Assembly (NCBI RefSeq): GCF_947501405.1
Contig: NZ_CANMVK010000001.1
Coordinates: 682,001 to 746,000, forward strand
Source: an uncultured Hoeflea sp.
GTDB taxonomy: Bacteria > Pseudomonadota > Alphaproteobacteria > Rhizobiales > Rhizobiaceae
Length of the DNA: 64,000 nt
Direction: 5' to 3'
Numbering within the stretch: position 1 is the first letter of the stretch; the number at the start of each line of letters is the position of its first letter. This document shows, piece after piece, positions 37,161 through 46,216 of the stretch. The notes below the pieces were generated by a model. The model did not search any database and had not been told where the DNA came from. It saw only the letters and a program-made list of their open reading frames with translations. Position numbers and translations under genes: made by a program.

Positions 37161-37320
37161 CGGGATTGGCCTGTTTTGGTTTTGCCTTTGCGCGGACCGG
37201 GTTCTGGCGGTCCGACCGGGGTAAATGTGCCGCCGCACCCCGATCTTTCGCGTGAACCAAATCCGGCTCTCAATGATCCCGACCCGTTCGGACGCGCAGC
37301 GACAGCCGCCATCCGACGGC

Positions 37321-37372
37321 AACTCCAGTATAAATCAATCGATTGATTAATACTGGAGTTCACTGCTATAAT
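37321..37372 (+). promoter_or_regulatory. 40-bp palindromic operator overlapping a promoter
   Basis: Positions 37321-37360 form a palindrome with 19 of 20 pairs matching: outer arms AACTCCAGTAT / ATACTGGAGTT and inner core ATCAATCGATTGAT. TTGATT (37343-37348), 18 bp, then TATAAT (37367-37372) makes a good sigma70 promoter whose -35 lies inside the palindrome. It precedes the CecR-like regulator gene (ATG 37414), as expected for autorepression of the exporter operon. Confidence 0.8.
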
Positions 37373-37413
37373 GGCGACCATTCAATGGACACCCCAAAGC
37401 ACGAAAGCAGGCC

Positions 37414-38175
37414 ATGCCGTCCAGCAACGACACGCCGAAAGAAGAGCCGCCCGGGATCTCGTCTCGCGATCAGGCGCCATCCGGCGCGGCTCCATCCGCA
37501 CAGGCGGCGGGCCGTGGATCCACAGATCCTGCCAGGCCGGGCGACGATACCCGGCTGGCGCTGATCACGGCGGCCATCGGCCTGTTCGGAAAGAAGGGTT
37601 TCGACGCGACATCGACGCGCGAGATTGCCTCGGCGGCAAACGCCAACTTGGCCTCCATTGCCTATCATTTCGGCGGCAAGGATGGATTGCGGCTGGCATG
37701 TGCGGACTCTGTTGCCGGCCGTATTCAGGCGGTGGTGGGGCCGGTCTTGCGCGATTTCGATCCGGGCGACGATCCCGCCCTTGCCCAGTCGGGAATGGAA
37801 AGCGTGGTCATGAGCATGGCGGACTTTCTGCTCGGCCGGGCCGAAGCCCGCGACATCGCCGCCTTCGTGCTTAGCGAAATGACCAAGCCGGGTGTGGTTC
37901 TTGACAGGATTTACGAGGATTTCTTCAAGACCGTCCATGCCGCGCTTTGCCGTCTTCTGGGGCTGGCCACCGGCCAGGACCCCGAGAGCGATCTGATCCG
38001 CATTGGGACCTTCAGCATTGTGGGTCAGGTCGTTTATTTCCGCATCGGGCACGCCATCGTGGCCCGGCGTATGGGCTGGGAGACCGTCGGGCCAGTGGAG
38101 ATCGACGCCATCAAGTCGGTGCTGCTGGGCAACATCCGCGCATTTGTCACCGCCAATCGAAAGACAAGCAAATGA
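37414..38175 (+). CDS. CecR/YbiH-like TetR regulator of the exporter operon
   Basis: 253 residues with an unusually long (about 40 residues) Pro/Ser/Ala-rich N-terminal extension. The HTH follows (ALITAAIGLFGKKGFDATS, SAANANLASIAYHFGGKDGL), then a DUF1956-type C-terminal domain. In enterobacteria CecR precedes and controls the ybhGFSR exporter, the same arrangement as here. Its stop overlaps the adaptor gene (ATGA). The extension may mean the true start is further in. Confidence 0.85.
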   Translation: MPSSNDTPKEEPPGISSRDQAPSGAAPSAQAAGRGSTDPARPGDDTRLALITAAIGLFGKKGFDATSTREIASAANANLASIAYHFGGKDGLRLACADSVAGRIQAVVGPVLRDFDPGDDPALAQSGMESVVMSMADFLLGRAEARDIAAFVLSEMTKPGVVLDRIYEDFFKTVHAALCRLLGLATGQDPESDLIRIGTFSIVGQVVYFRIGHAIVARRMGWETVGPVEIDAIKSVLLGNIRAFVTANRKTSK

Positions 38176-39128
38176 GTTCGTTTCTGTGCGCCATTCCGGT
38201 GATCTCGACGCTGTTTTCCATGTGCGGTGCGCCGGGGCCGCTGGCCGTTGGCTATATTGAAGGCGAATATGTGCTGGTGGCGCCAATCGAAACCGCGCAG
38301 ATTGCCGAGCTTTCGGTCAAGCGCGGCGACCGGGTGGAAGCGGATCAGCCCCTGGGGCGGCTTGAGCGCCGCGACGCGGAAATTGCCGTGGCGCAAGCCA
38401 CCGCAGGACTGGCCCAGGCGGAGGGGCAACTGGCCAATCTGCAGGAAGGCCGCCGGCCCGAGGAGATCGCAAGCATTGCGGCATCACTCGATTCCGCCAC
38501 GGCGCAGGCCGAAGAGGCCGAGCGCGTGCTCGCGCGTCAGACCGATCTGCTGGCGCGGGGAATATCCACCCGGGCGGCTTTTGATGCCGCATCCACCGCG
38601 GTGGAGCTTGCGCGGGCCAAGATGGCCGAGCTGGAGGCCAATCTGGCGGTGGCGCGGCTGCCGGCCCGGGCCAATGAAATCAAGGCGGCGGAGGCGGCCG
38701 TCGAACAGGCTCAAGCCACGCTGGAATCGGCTGAATGGCGGCTTGCCAAGCGTACGCTGTCGATTCCGCGTTCGGGCGTGGTGTCCGACATCATCCGCAA
38801 CACAGGCGAGGTGGCAGGACCGCAGGCGCCGGTGCTTTCGGTGCTGCCCGACGGTGCGGTCAAACTCCGCGTCTATGTGCCGGAAACGGCCTTGTCGCAG
38901 CTTGCGATCGGCGCCCGGCTGCTGGTGCGGTGCGATGGCTGTGACGACGGGCTGAGCGCCACGATAAGCTATGTGTCGACCGATCCCGAGTTCACACCGC
39001 CGGTGATCTATTCGCTCGAAAACCGCCAAAAGCTGGTCTATCTGGTGGAAGCCCGGCCCGACAACGGCGCCTGGGCGTTGATGCCGGGCCAAATCATCGA
39101 CGTCGTGCTTGCGGATGACGGTTCATGA
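38172..39128 (+). CDS. HlyD/YbhG-like periplasmic adaptor
   Basis: 318 residues from ATG 38172. An N-terminal hydrophobic stretch is followed by a biotinyl-lipoyl-like half, a long alpha-hairpin (about residues 75-185, rich in Ala, Glu and Gln) with paired coiled coils, and the returning half with SIPRSGVVSDIIRN. It links an inner-membrane ABC pump to an outer-membrane channel; no TolC-like gene is in the window. Between the regulator and the ATPase, overlapping both. Confidence 0.88.
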   Translation: MSSFLCAIPVISTLFSMCGAPGPLAVGYIEGEYVLVAPIETAQIAELSVKRGDRVEADQPLGRLERRDAEIAVAQATAGLAQAEGQLANLQEGRRPEEIASIAASLDSATAQAEEAERVLARQTDLLARGISTRAAFDAASTAVELARAKMAELEANLAVARLPARANEIKAAEAAVEQAQATLESAEWRLAKRTLSIPRSGVVSDIIRNTGEVAGPQAPVLSVLPDGAVKLRVYVPETALSQLAIGARLLVRCDGCDDGLSATISYVSTDPEFTPPVIYSLENRQKLVYLVEARPDNGAWALMPGQIIDVVLADDGS

Positions 39129-40042
39129 ACGCCATCGACGTCAGCGGGCTGGTCAAGCGGTTCGGCGACAAAACCGTTGTCGATCACGTCACAATGCAGG
39201 TGGCCGAAGGTGAGATTTCGGGCTTTCTGGGCCCGAACGGCTCGGGCAAGACCACGACGATCCGGGTCATGTGCGGCCTGCTGACCCCCGATGAGGGGGA
39301 GGGGCGGGTGCTTGGCCATGATCTGCGAACCGATGGTCTGCGCATCAAACGCGAAGTCGGCTACATGACCCAGAAGTTCTCGTTTTACGAGGATCTGACC
39401 ATTGAGGAAAATCTTACCTTCGTGGCGCGGCTTTACGATCTCGATCCGATCGCTGCATCGGTGCGCGACACGCTTGAAGATCTGGGCCTGAGCTCGCGGC
39501 GCAATCAGTTGGCAGGCACGCTGTCGGGCGGATGGAAGCAGCGCCTGGCGCTTGCCGCCTGCATCATGCACAAGCCCAAGCTGCTGCTGCTTGATGAGCC
39601 AACGGCGGGCGTCGACCCCAAGGCGCGGCGCGAGTTCTGGGATGAAATTCATCTGCGCGCCAGTTCGGGGCTGACCGTGCTGGTTTCGACCCATTACATG
39701 GATGAGGCCGAGCGCTGCCACCGCATCCACTATATTTCCTATGGCAAGCTGCTGGCGAGCGGCACGGTAGCGGAAGTGATCGACAATGCGGGACTGACGA
39801 CGGTGGTGCTTGAGGGCGGCGATGTTACAGGGGCTGCAGACCTGCTCACCGGTCGCGCAGGCGTCGATCAGGTCGCGCCGTTCGGCCTGAGCCTGCATGT
39901 GGTGGGATCGGACCGGACCGCACTGGTTGAGGCGGCGCGCGATGTTGCCGGGGTTACCGGCAGCGACTGGCGTGAGGACCATACCAGCCTTGAGGATGTC
40001 TTCATCCAGTTCATGGGCCAATCCACGGACAACATGGCATGA
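39125..40042 (+). CDS. ABC transporter ATP-binding protein (YbhF-like, single domain)
   Basis: 305 residues. Walker A GPNGSGKTTT near residue 36, signature LSGGWKQRL, Walker B LLLLDEPTAGVDP and switch VSTHYMDE. A C-terminal extension of about 90 residues ends DVFIQFMGQ. E. coli YbhF carries two such ABC domains in tandem; only one is present here, so a homodimer would drive the pump. Overlaps neighbours by four bases on both sides. Confidence 0.92.
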   Translation: MNAIDVSGLVKRFGDKTVVDHVTMQVAEGEISGFLGPNGSGKTTTIRVMCGLLTPDEGEGRVLGHDLRTDGLRIKREVGYMTQKFSFYEDLTIEENLTFVARLYDLDPIAASVRDTLEDLGLSSRRNQLAGTLSGGWKQRLALAACIMHKPKLLLLDEPTAGVDPKARREFWDEIHLRASSGLTVLVSTHYMDEAERCHRIHYISYGKLLASGTVAEVIDNAGLTTVVLEGGDVTGAADLLTGRAGVDQVAPFGLSLHVVGSDRTALVEAARDVAGVTGSDWREDHTSLEDVFIQFMGQSTDNMA

Positions 40043-41175
40043 GCGCGATGTTTTCCCTTAGGCGGCTATGGGCGATCATCGCCAAGGAAACGGTGCAGAT
40101 GCGGCGCGACCGCATCACCTTCGCGATGATGCTCGGGGTGCCGCTTTTGCAACTGGTGCTGTTCGGCTTTGCCATCAACAATGATCCGAAGGGTCTGCCG
40201 GCGGCGCTGGTGACCACCAGCCAGGATCACTACACGCGGGCGATGATCTCGGCGATGGAAAACACCGGCTATTACCGGTTCAACCACGTGGTGGCGAGTG
40301 CCGAGGAAGCCGAACGGCTGATCCGCTCGGGCGCGGTGTCGTTCGTGGTCACCATCCCGTCGGATTTCGCCCGCCGGGTGCAGCGCGGGGACCATCCGCA
40401 GATCCTGATCGAGGCGGACGCCACCGATCCTTCCGTGGCCTCCGGCGCGATCTCGACCCTGGGCACCGTGGCGGCCCAGGCGCTGTTGCGCGAGCAATCC
40501 GCCGAGGCGCTGACCGCGCAGCAATCGACCGCGTCGCTTCAGGTGGTGGTTCATCAGCTTTATAATCCCGAGGGCATCACTCAGTACAACATCGTGCCGG
40601 GGCTGCTCGGGGTGATCCTGCAACTGACAATGGTGATGATGACCTCGATGGCTCTGACCCGTGAGGCCGAGCGCGGCACCATGGAAAACCTGCTGGCCAT
40701 GCCTGCGAGCCCGATGGAGATCATGCTTGGCAAGGTGTTGCCCTATCTGGCGGTCGGCGGCGTTCAAGTGGTCGTGGTGCTGAGCGCGGCCAAATTCCTG
40801 TTCGGCGTGCCGTTTGTGGGATCGCTGGGGCTGCTTCTTGTCAGTATTCTGGTGTTCGTTCTTGCGCTTGTGCTTTTGGGATATGCATTCTCCACCGTCG
40901 CCCGTACCCAGATGCAGGCGATGCAGCTGACCTTCTTCTTCTTTCTGCCGTCGCTCTTGTTGTCGGGCTTCATGTTTCCCTTTCGCGGCATGCCGCCCTG
41001 GGCGCAGGTGCTGGGTGAGATCTTCCCGCTTACCCATTTTCTCAGGATTATCCGCGCGGTGATGCTCAAGGGCGCCGATCTTGACGGCGTTGCCGGATCG
41101 CTTGCTGCGCTAAGTCTGTTTGTCGCCGGTTTCGCAATTCTGGCGCTGGCCCGGTTCCGCCGCACACTGGATTAA
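40039..41175 (+). CDS. ABC-2 type permease (YbhS/YbhR-like)
   Basis: 378 residues. N-terminal helix, a large periplasmic domain, then five to six helices at the C-terminus with EAERGTMENLLAMPASP and PFRGMPPWAQVLGEIFPLTH characteristic of ABC2_membrane_3. E. coli has two paralogues (YbhS, YbhR) while here a single permease gene probably forms a homodimer. Last gene of the operon; the next gene converges on it. Confidence 0.92.
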   Translation: MSAMFSLRRLWAIIAKETVQMRRDRITFAMMLGVPLLQLVLFGFAINNDPKGLPAALVTTSQDHYTRAMISAMENTGYYRFNHVVASAEEAERLIRSGAVSFVVTIPSDFARRVQRGDHPQILIEADATDPSVASGAISTLGTVAAQALLREQSAEALTAQQSTASLQVVVHQLYNPEGITQYNIVPGLLGVILQLTMVMMTSMALTREAERGTMENLLAMPASPMEIMLGKVLPYLAVGGVQVVVVLSAAKFLFGVPFVGSLGLLLVSILVFVLALVLLGYAFSTVARTQMQAMQLTFFFFLPSLLLSGFMFPFRGMPPWAQVLGEIFPLTHFLRIIRAVMLKGADLDGVAGSLAALSLFVAGFAILALARFRRTLD

Positions 41176-41241
41176 GGCCGGAAGGGCGCCACCAGAGACC
41201 GGGCTTTTTGGTCGCTGCTTTTGGCCCGCATGAACCCCTGT

Positions 41242-42363
41242 TCAGGCGCGCAGGCGTGCGGGATCAAGGTCGCCGGCTGAAACTCCGGCGGCCTTAATGC
41301 GCTCGTCGAAGCGGCCGTCGACGATCAGGCATTTACCCAGATCCGCCAGGGCAGGGGCCATCATGATGCCAAACCCGCCCTGGCCCGCCAGCCAGAAGAA
41401 GCCGTCGGTGTCCTCGTCAAACCCCACAACCGGCGCCTGGTCGGCGACGAAGCACCGCAAGCCCGCCCAGCTGTGGCCGATGCGCCGGACCTTGAGCGTG
41501 GTCTCTCGTTCCAGCCAGTCGACCAGCACCGCTATGTCGAATTCATCGGGCTGCACATCCTGCGGCTCCATCGGCGTTTCATCGCCGGGTGAAACCATCA
41601 ACCGGCCCTTTTCGGGCTTGATGTAGTTAGCGACGCCGGCGAAGTCGATCACCGGATTGTGGGAAGCGTCGAGCCCGTCTGGCAGATCCACCATGATCGC
41701 GGTGCGCCGTTTGGGCACCAGACCGATGGGACGAAGGCCGGCCATTTGGCCAATCTGGTCGGCCCAGGCGCCGGCGGCGTTGACGATGACCGGTGCAGTC
41801 AGCGTTTCCTGCGCGCTGCTGACATGCCAGACCCCTTCGGATCTGGTTAGGTTGTCGACGCGAAACGCAGTTCTCAATTCACCGCCTTGCTTGCGGAAGC
41901 GCTTGAGATAGCCCTGGTGAAAGGCGGCCACATCGATGTCGCAGACACCGGGTTCGAGCACTGCTGCGGCGATGCGATCCGGCCGCATATAGGGCGCAAG
42001 TTCGAGCGCCTCGGCCGGGCTGACGGGCACCACCGGGTCAGCCGCGGTGGACAGCGCCAGCACATCGTCAAGGGCGGCCTCATGGCCGGGACCTGCCAGC
42101 CCCAGCGCGCCACGCCGGCTGAGCAGCGGGGTTTCGCATAGTTCGTCCGGCGGATTATGGAAGAAGTCGCGGCTGAGCGAGTTGATCGCCCTGACCAACG
42201 GCCCGCCGTAATGCGGCGTGTGAAGCGCTGCCGATCGCCCGGTGGTGTGATAACCGGGCGCGGTTTCAGCCTCCAGCAACGCCACCTTACCATGGCCTGC
42301 CAGCGCCTCGGCCACTGAAGCGCCGGATATCCCAGCGCCGATCACAATGAAATCAAACGTCAT
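41242..42363 (-). CDS. FAD-dependent D-amino-acid dehydrogenase, DauA-like
   Basis: 373 residues from ATG 42363. FAD motif IVIGAGISGASVAEAL, then GYHTTGRSAALHTPHYG, FFHNPPDELCETPLLS, VPKRRTAIM, WAGLRCFVADQAPVVG and FFWLAGQGGFGI. This series closely follows, from memory, the catabolic D-arginine dehydrogenase DauA of Pseudomonas. It probably oxidises D-amino acids to keto acids and ammonia with a quinone acceptor. No dauB or dauR partner is nearby, so the physiological substrate is open. Confidence 0.82.
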   Translation of the reverse strand: MTFDFIVIGAGISGASVAEALAGHGKVALLEAETAPGYHTTGRSAALHTPHYGGPLVRAINSLSRDFFHNPPDELCETPLLSRRGALGLAGPGHEAALDDVLALSTAADPVVPVSPAEALELAPYMRPDRIAAAVLEPGVCDIDVAAFHQGYLKRFRKQGGELRTAFRVDNLTRSEGVWHVSSAQETLTAPVIVNAAGAWADQIGQMAGLRPIGLVPKRRTAIMVDLPDGLDASHNPVIDFAGVANYIKPEKGRLMVSPGDETPMEPQDVQPDEFDIAVLVDWLERETTLKVRRIGHSWAGLRCFVADQAPVVGFDEDTDGFFWLAGQGGFGIMMAPALADLGKCLIVDGRFDERIKAAGVSAGDLDPARLRA

Positions 42364-42554
42364 GTCCCGCTCTAACCTTTGGTGTTTGGGCTTGGGTAGC
42401 ATGATTGGCGCAATGCAGGCAGGGTTGAGACGGCGTTATTTGCGACGGACCTTTTTGCATTGTTCAAGCTGGCGACGCGCCGGTCAGTAGCTTGATGAAA
42501 GTTGTAGCGCGGGGGGCAGGCGGGGACTGCGCAGCTATTCTAACGCACTCTGCT

Positions 42555-43955
42555 TTATCGGGACGGGGGACGTGCCGCGGTGCGGTTCAGGGGAATCGTA
42601 ATCCGCGCTTCCAGCCCGCCAAGCGGTGAGCGTTCAAGATCCAGCCGGCCGCCGATGCTGTCAACGATGTCACCGGCAATGGTAAGGCCGAGCCCGGCGC
42701 CCAGACCCGATTGATTGCCCGCATCGGTCTCGTCAATGCGCCGGGGCTCGGGCACCGCAGCGGCTGACTGATCCGGATCAAGGCCCGGGCCATCGTCGCC
42801 GATGCGAATGACAACATCATCGCTTGCGCGCCCGGCCTCGATGCGGACCAGCGAGCGGGCATGGCGGACGGCATTCTCGGCAAGATTGCCCAACAACTCG
42901 TTGAGATCGTCCGGATCGACGGGAACCGCCAGACCCTCATCAACGCGGCACTCAAGGTCGAGCCGTTCGCCCGACGGTGTGCGTTTGAGCGCCCGCAGGA
43001 TGGCATCGGCATGCGTTTTCAGGTTCACGTGAGCGTTGGGGCGGCCATGGCGCAGGCGGGCGCGGGCCAGTTCGCGTTCCATGTGGCGGCGCATGCGCTC
43101 GGCCAGTTCGGCGATTTCATCGGCGATCTCGTTTTCGCCGAGGGCGCGCAGGCGCTCGACGTCGGTCTCAAGCGCGGTCAGCGGGGTCTTGAGACCGTGA
43201 GCGAGATTGGCCGCCCGGTCGCGGGCGCGGGTGATCGCCTGATCCTGGGCGTCGAGCAGGGCGTTGACCTCCTCGACCAGCGGCGCCACCTCGCTGGGCA
43301 CACCCTGAGCGCTCAAACGCCTTGAGGCGCCCGAACGGATGGCGTTGACGCCCGTAAGCACCTTGTGAGCGGGCTTCAGGCCTTCGCCAATCTGCAACAT
43401 GAACCCCACCAGAAGAACCAGCCCCAGGATTGCCAGGACCGGCGCAAGATCGCGGGAAAAGCCGCTGGCGAGCGCGGTGATGTCGCTGCGATCGATGGCG
43501 ACCAGGACCCGGACGCGATGATCGCCATCCGCCGCCTTGAGGATCACCAGTGTTTCATGAACCAGCAGCGTCGCGCCTTGCGGACCGGTCCGGTCATGGA
43601 CGTGGGTCTGGCCGGGTGAAGGCTGATCGCCGGGCATGTCGAGTGTCACATCCCAAAGTGAGCGCGAGCGCAGCACCTTGCCGCTCGTCACGTCGCTCAC
43701 CTGCCAGTACAAACCGCCGAAGACTGCCTGAAACCGCGGATCGACCGGTTCGCGCAGCAGCCCCAAACCCGCCGCATCGATACGCAGCCCCCCGATCAAT
43801 TGGCCAAGATGGGTGTCAAGTTCCTGTCCCACCCGGCGTTCGAGGTGTCTGGAGAACAAGGCCGAAAGGCTGAAGCCGGTGACCAGCAGCGCCGCGACAA
43901 TGACGATGGTGGCGAAACCGAACAGCCGGAAGCGGAGTGAGCGAGCCTGTCTCAT
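42555..43955 (-). CDS. PhoQ-like sensor histidine kinase
   Basis: 466 residues. Two membrane helices (about 12-33 and 170-190) flank a periplasmic domain of roughly 135 residues, followed by HAMP, the H-box NLAHGLKTPLTALE and an HATPase with LGNLAENAVRHA, GDDGPGL and GAGLGLTIAGDI. Kinases of this type sense cations or envelope conditions. Overlaps the response regulator by four bases; last of a three-gene unit with an acidic PepSY protein. Confidence 0.9.
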   Translation of the reverse strand: MRQARSLRFRLFGFATIVIVAALLVTGFSLSALFSRHLERRVGQELDTHLGQLIGGLRIDAAGLGLLREPVDPRFQAVFGGLYWQVSDVTSGKVLRSRSLWDVTLDMPGDQPSPGQTHVHDRTGPQGATLLVHETLVILKAADGDHRVRVLVAIDRSDITALASGFSRDLAPVLAILGLVLLVGFMLQIGEGLKPAHKVLTGVNAIRSGASRRLSAQGVPSEVAPLVEEVNALLDAQDQAITRARDRAANLAHGLKTPLTALETDVERLRALGENEIADEIAELAERMRRHMERELARARLRHGRPNAHVNLKTHADAILRALKRTPSGERLDLECRVDEGLAVPVDPDDLNELLGNLAENAVRHARSLVRIEAGRASDDVVIRIGDDGPGLDPDQSAAAVPEPRRIDETDAGNQSGLGAGLGLTIAGDIVDSIGGRLDLERSPLGGLEARITIPLNRTAARPPSR

Positions 43956-44623
43956 GGGCTGTCGGCGGTCTGTTCGACGATGTATCCGAAGCCGCGGCGG
44001 GTTTCGATCAACGGGACGGGAAGCTTGCGGCGAACCCGGCCGACAAGCACCTCGATGGCATTGGACTCGCGCTCGAAATGCACCGATTGCAAATGTTCGG
44101 ACAACTCCTGCTGCGACACCACCCGGCCCTGATGGTGCATCAGATAGGCGACCAGCCGGTATTCCTGCGGTGACAGGCTGAGCGGCACCCCGCCAATGCT
44201 TAGCCGCATCTGCCTGGTGTCGAGTTCAGCCTCGCCGATGCGGATGACAGGGTTGGCCTGACCGCCCGAGCGGCGAAGGATGGCCCTGAGCCGGGCGAGC
44301 ATCTCTTCCATTCGAAAGGGTTTGGGCAGATAGTCATCGGCGCCGGCATCGATGCCCTCCACCCGTTCGGTCCAGGCGCCGCGCGCGGTCAGCACCAGCA
44401 CGGGGAAGTTCCGGCCGGCCTTTCGCCAGCGCTTGAGCACGCTCAGCCCGTCCATGCCCGGCAGGCCCAAATCGAGGATTGCTGCGGCATAGGTTTCGGT
44501 GTCGCCCAGAAACCAGGCTTCCTCGCCATTGGCTTCGCTGTCGACGACGTAGCCGGCCATTTCCAGCGCCTGGCTCACATCGCGGCGGATGGCGTCGTCA
44601 TCTTCAGCAAGCAGGATGCGCAT
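43952..44623 (-). CDS. OmpR/PhoP-like response regulator
   Basis: 223 residues from ATG 44623 (a TTG three codons earlier would overlap the PepSY gene). Receiver with Asp about 51 (ILDLGLPGMDG) and the conserved Lys in YLPKPF. C-terminal winged helix with SPQEYRLVAYLMHH and the recognition-helix region VEVLVGRVRRKL present as IEVLVGRVRRKL. Probably controls the divergent PepSY/cytochrome b promoters in the 130-bp gap at 44950-45078. Confidence 0.9.
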   Translation of the reverse strand: MRILLAEDDDAIRRDVSQALEMAGYVVDSEANGEEAWFLGDTETYAAAILDLGLPGMDGLSVLKRWRKAGRNFPVLVLTARGAWTERVEGIDAGADDYLPKPFRMEEMLARLRAILRRSGGQANPVIRIGEAELDTRQMRLSIGGVPLSLSPQEYRLVAYLMHHQGRVVSQQELSEHLQSVHFERESNAIEVLVGRVRRKLPVPLIETRRGFGYIVEQTADSP

Positions 44624-44628
44624 CAGCT

Positions 44629-44949
44629 TCAATCATCATTTTCAAGGCTCAGGATCGTCGCGTTGCGGGCGTCGATCTCGTATTCAAGGCGGCGGCCGTC
44701 GTCGCGCAGCACATAGATCTCATAGACAGGCACGCCGTCTTCGCGGTCGAATTCGATTTCGACAATGCGGCCCCTAAGGCGCGGTCGCACGGCAGCCAGG
44801 ATGTCGGACAATGTCATGATCTCGCCGCTTTTTATGGCGGCCGCCAGGCCCGCGCGCTCATGATCGTCATCATCGTCATCGTCGTCGGCAAGCACCGGGA
44901 CGACCGACAACACCACGGCAACAAGGGACAGTGTAAGCATTCGGACCAT
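44629..44949 (-). CDS. Secreted PepSY-domain protein with aspartate run
   Basis: 106 residues. Signal peptide about 1-21 (ends PVLA), then eight consecutive Asp, then a single PepSY domain (LSDILAAVRPRLRGRIVEIEF and YEIYVLRDDGRRLEYEIDA regions). First gene of the operon with the two-component system. Small PepSY proteins in this position are thought to be periplasmic modulators; the Asp run immediately after cleavage would be an exposed acidic, possibly cation-binding, tail. Confidence 0.8.
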   Translation of the reverse strand: MVRMLTLSLVAVVLSVVPVLADDDDDDDDHERAGLAAAIKSGEIMTLSDILAAVRPRLRGRIVEIEFDREDGVPVYEIYVLRDDGRRLEYEIDARNATILSLENDD

Positions 44950-45078
44950 CAGGGCACCATCGCGGTTTCAACATGACAGATCGCTGACAGACCCCATCAG
45001 CCGGTTGTCATGATGGCTTTGCGATAACGGCGTGGTCAACGGGCAATCGCCCGCTTTATCACACCAAGGAGACACACC

Positions 45079-45408
45079 ATGAAAATGATGCTTATCGCCA
45101 CTGCCACCGTTGCCGCCGCTGCTCTGGCCACGCCATTTGCCGCGCAGGCCTCCGATGACTGCCCGAACGTGCCGAGCGATCAATGGATGAGCGAGGCTGC
45201 GATCATCGAGAAGGCCACGGGTATGGGTTATGAAGTGCGCTCGGTGGAAAGCGACGATGGTTGCTACGAAGTCGAGGCCACCGACAAGGACGGCAAGCTT
45301 TTCGAGATCGAGTTTCACCCGGGTACCGGCGATCTGATCGAGCTTGAGGCTGAGGATCATGACGACAATGACGACGACGATGATGACAGCGACAACGACA
45401 ACGACTGA
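45079..45408 (+). CDS. Secreted PepSY-domain protein with acidic C-terminus
   Basis: 109 residues with a signal peptide (about 1-23, ending AAQA) and one PepSY-like domain (WMSEAAIIEKATGMGYEVRS, YEVEATDKDGKLFEIEF). The last 20 or so residues are almost all Asp and Asn. AAGGAGA precedes ATG 45079. Divergent from the other PepSY gene. Its stop and the next start share a base (TGATG), so it is co-translated with the cytochrome b protein. Confidence 0.8.
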   Translation: MKMMLIATATVAAAALATPFAAQASDDCPNVPSDQWMSEAAIIEKATGMGYEVRSVESDDGCYEVEATDKDGKLFEIEFHPGTGDLIELEAEDHDDNDDDDDDSDNDND

Positions 45409-45989
45409 TGAGCGCGCCTGAAACCAATGAGGAAGCCGGCGGCATTGCGCCGCCGGCGACCGTCCGGGTCTGGGATCCGTTTATCCGGCTGTTCCACTGG
45501 TCATTGGTGGGCCTGTTCGCCTTTGCCTTCCTGACCGGAGACGCCCTGGACCGGCCGCATGAGATTGCGGGATACGCGATTGCCGCACTCATCGCCATGC
45601 GGGTGATCTGGGGGCTGGCAGGGCCGCGTCATGCGCGGTTTTCCTCCTTCCTCCACCGGCCCTCCACAGTGGCGGGCTTCCTGCGCGACACGCTCAGGCT
45701 CAAGGCGCGGCGCTATCTCGGGCACAACCCGGCCGGCGGGCTGATGGTGATCGCGTTGCTCATTGCGCTGGTGGTGATCTCGGCCACCGGATTTATGATG
45801 ACGGCGGATGCGTTCGCAGGCTCAGGCTGGATCGAGGATGTGCATGAGGCAAGCGCCTTTGCCGCCCTTGGCCTTGTGGCGCTGCATATTGGCGGGGTGA
45901 TCGTCGCGAGTTTCGAGCATGGCGAAAACCTGGTTCGCGCCATGATTACCGGTCGCAAACGCGCACCGGGCCCAGAAGACGCAGCCTAA
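45408..45989 (+). CDS. Cytochrome b561/b6-type membrane protein
   Basis: 193 residues with four membrane helices. VRVWDPFIRLFHWSLV begins with the typical heme-ligand His. Further His residues fall in GPRHARFSSF, IEDVHEASAF and LVALHIGGV. Related to the cytochrome b subunit of hydrogenases and to b561 quinol oxidoreductases. Paired with a PepSY protein and a nearby two-component system, a combination seen in metal- or envelope-stress loci; the electron partner is unknown. Confidence 0.87.
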   Translation: MSAPETNEEAGGIAPPATVRVWDPFIRLFHWSLVGLFAFAFLTGDALDRPHEIAGYAIAALIAMRVIWGLAGPRHARFSSFLHRPSTVAGFLRDTLRLKARRYLGHNPAGGLMVIALLIALVVISATGFMMTADAFAGSGWIEDVHEASAFAALGLVALHIGGVIVASFEHGENLVRAMITGRKRAPGPEDAA

Positions 45990-46038
45990 AAGATGGCCGG
46001 CGCAGGCGAAGTCCGCTTGCGCCGGTTTTATTCTGTGT

Positions 46039-46070
46039 CCCGCACGCCCGCACGCCCGCACGCCCGCACA
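46039..46070 (+). repeat. Four tandem copies of an 8-mer
   Basis: CCCGCACG three times followed by CCCGCACA, in the gap between the cytochrome b gene and the MaoC-Pta gene. A simple slippage repeat. Confidence 0.85.
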
Positions 46071-46216
46071 CCGCTCTTTGCGCCATCGTCTTGTCAGCGT
46101 CACGCCGCTCGGGCAATTTGCGCGGCAAGGGCCCCGCGGATTCGCCATGGCGGGCCGGGCGGCAGCGCGCCGCGTTCAACCGACGTCGGCCGGTCCGGCA
46201 TCAAAGGGGCCATTTT

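Noticed and set aside
46039-46070. Tandem 8-mers as a possible CRISPR or regulatory array
   Set aside because: Contiguous simple repeat without spacers; best explained by slippage.
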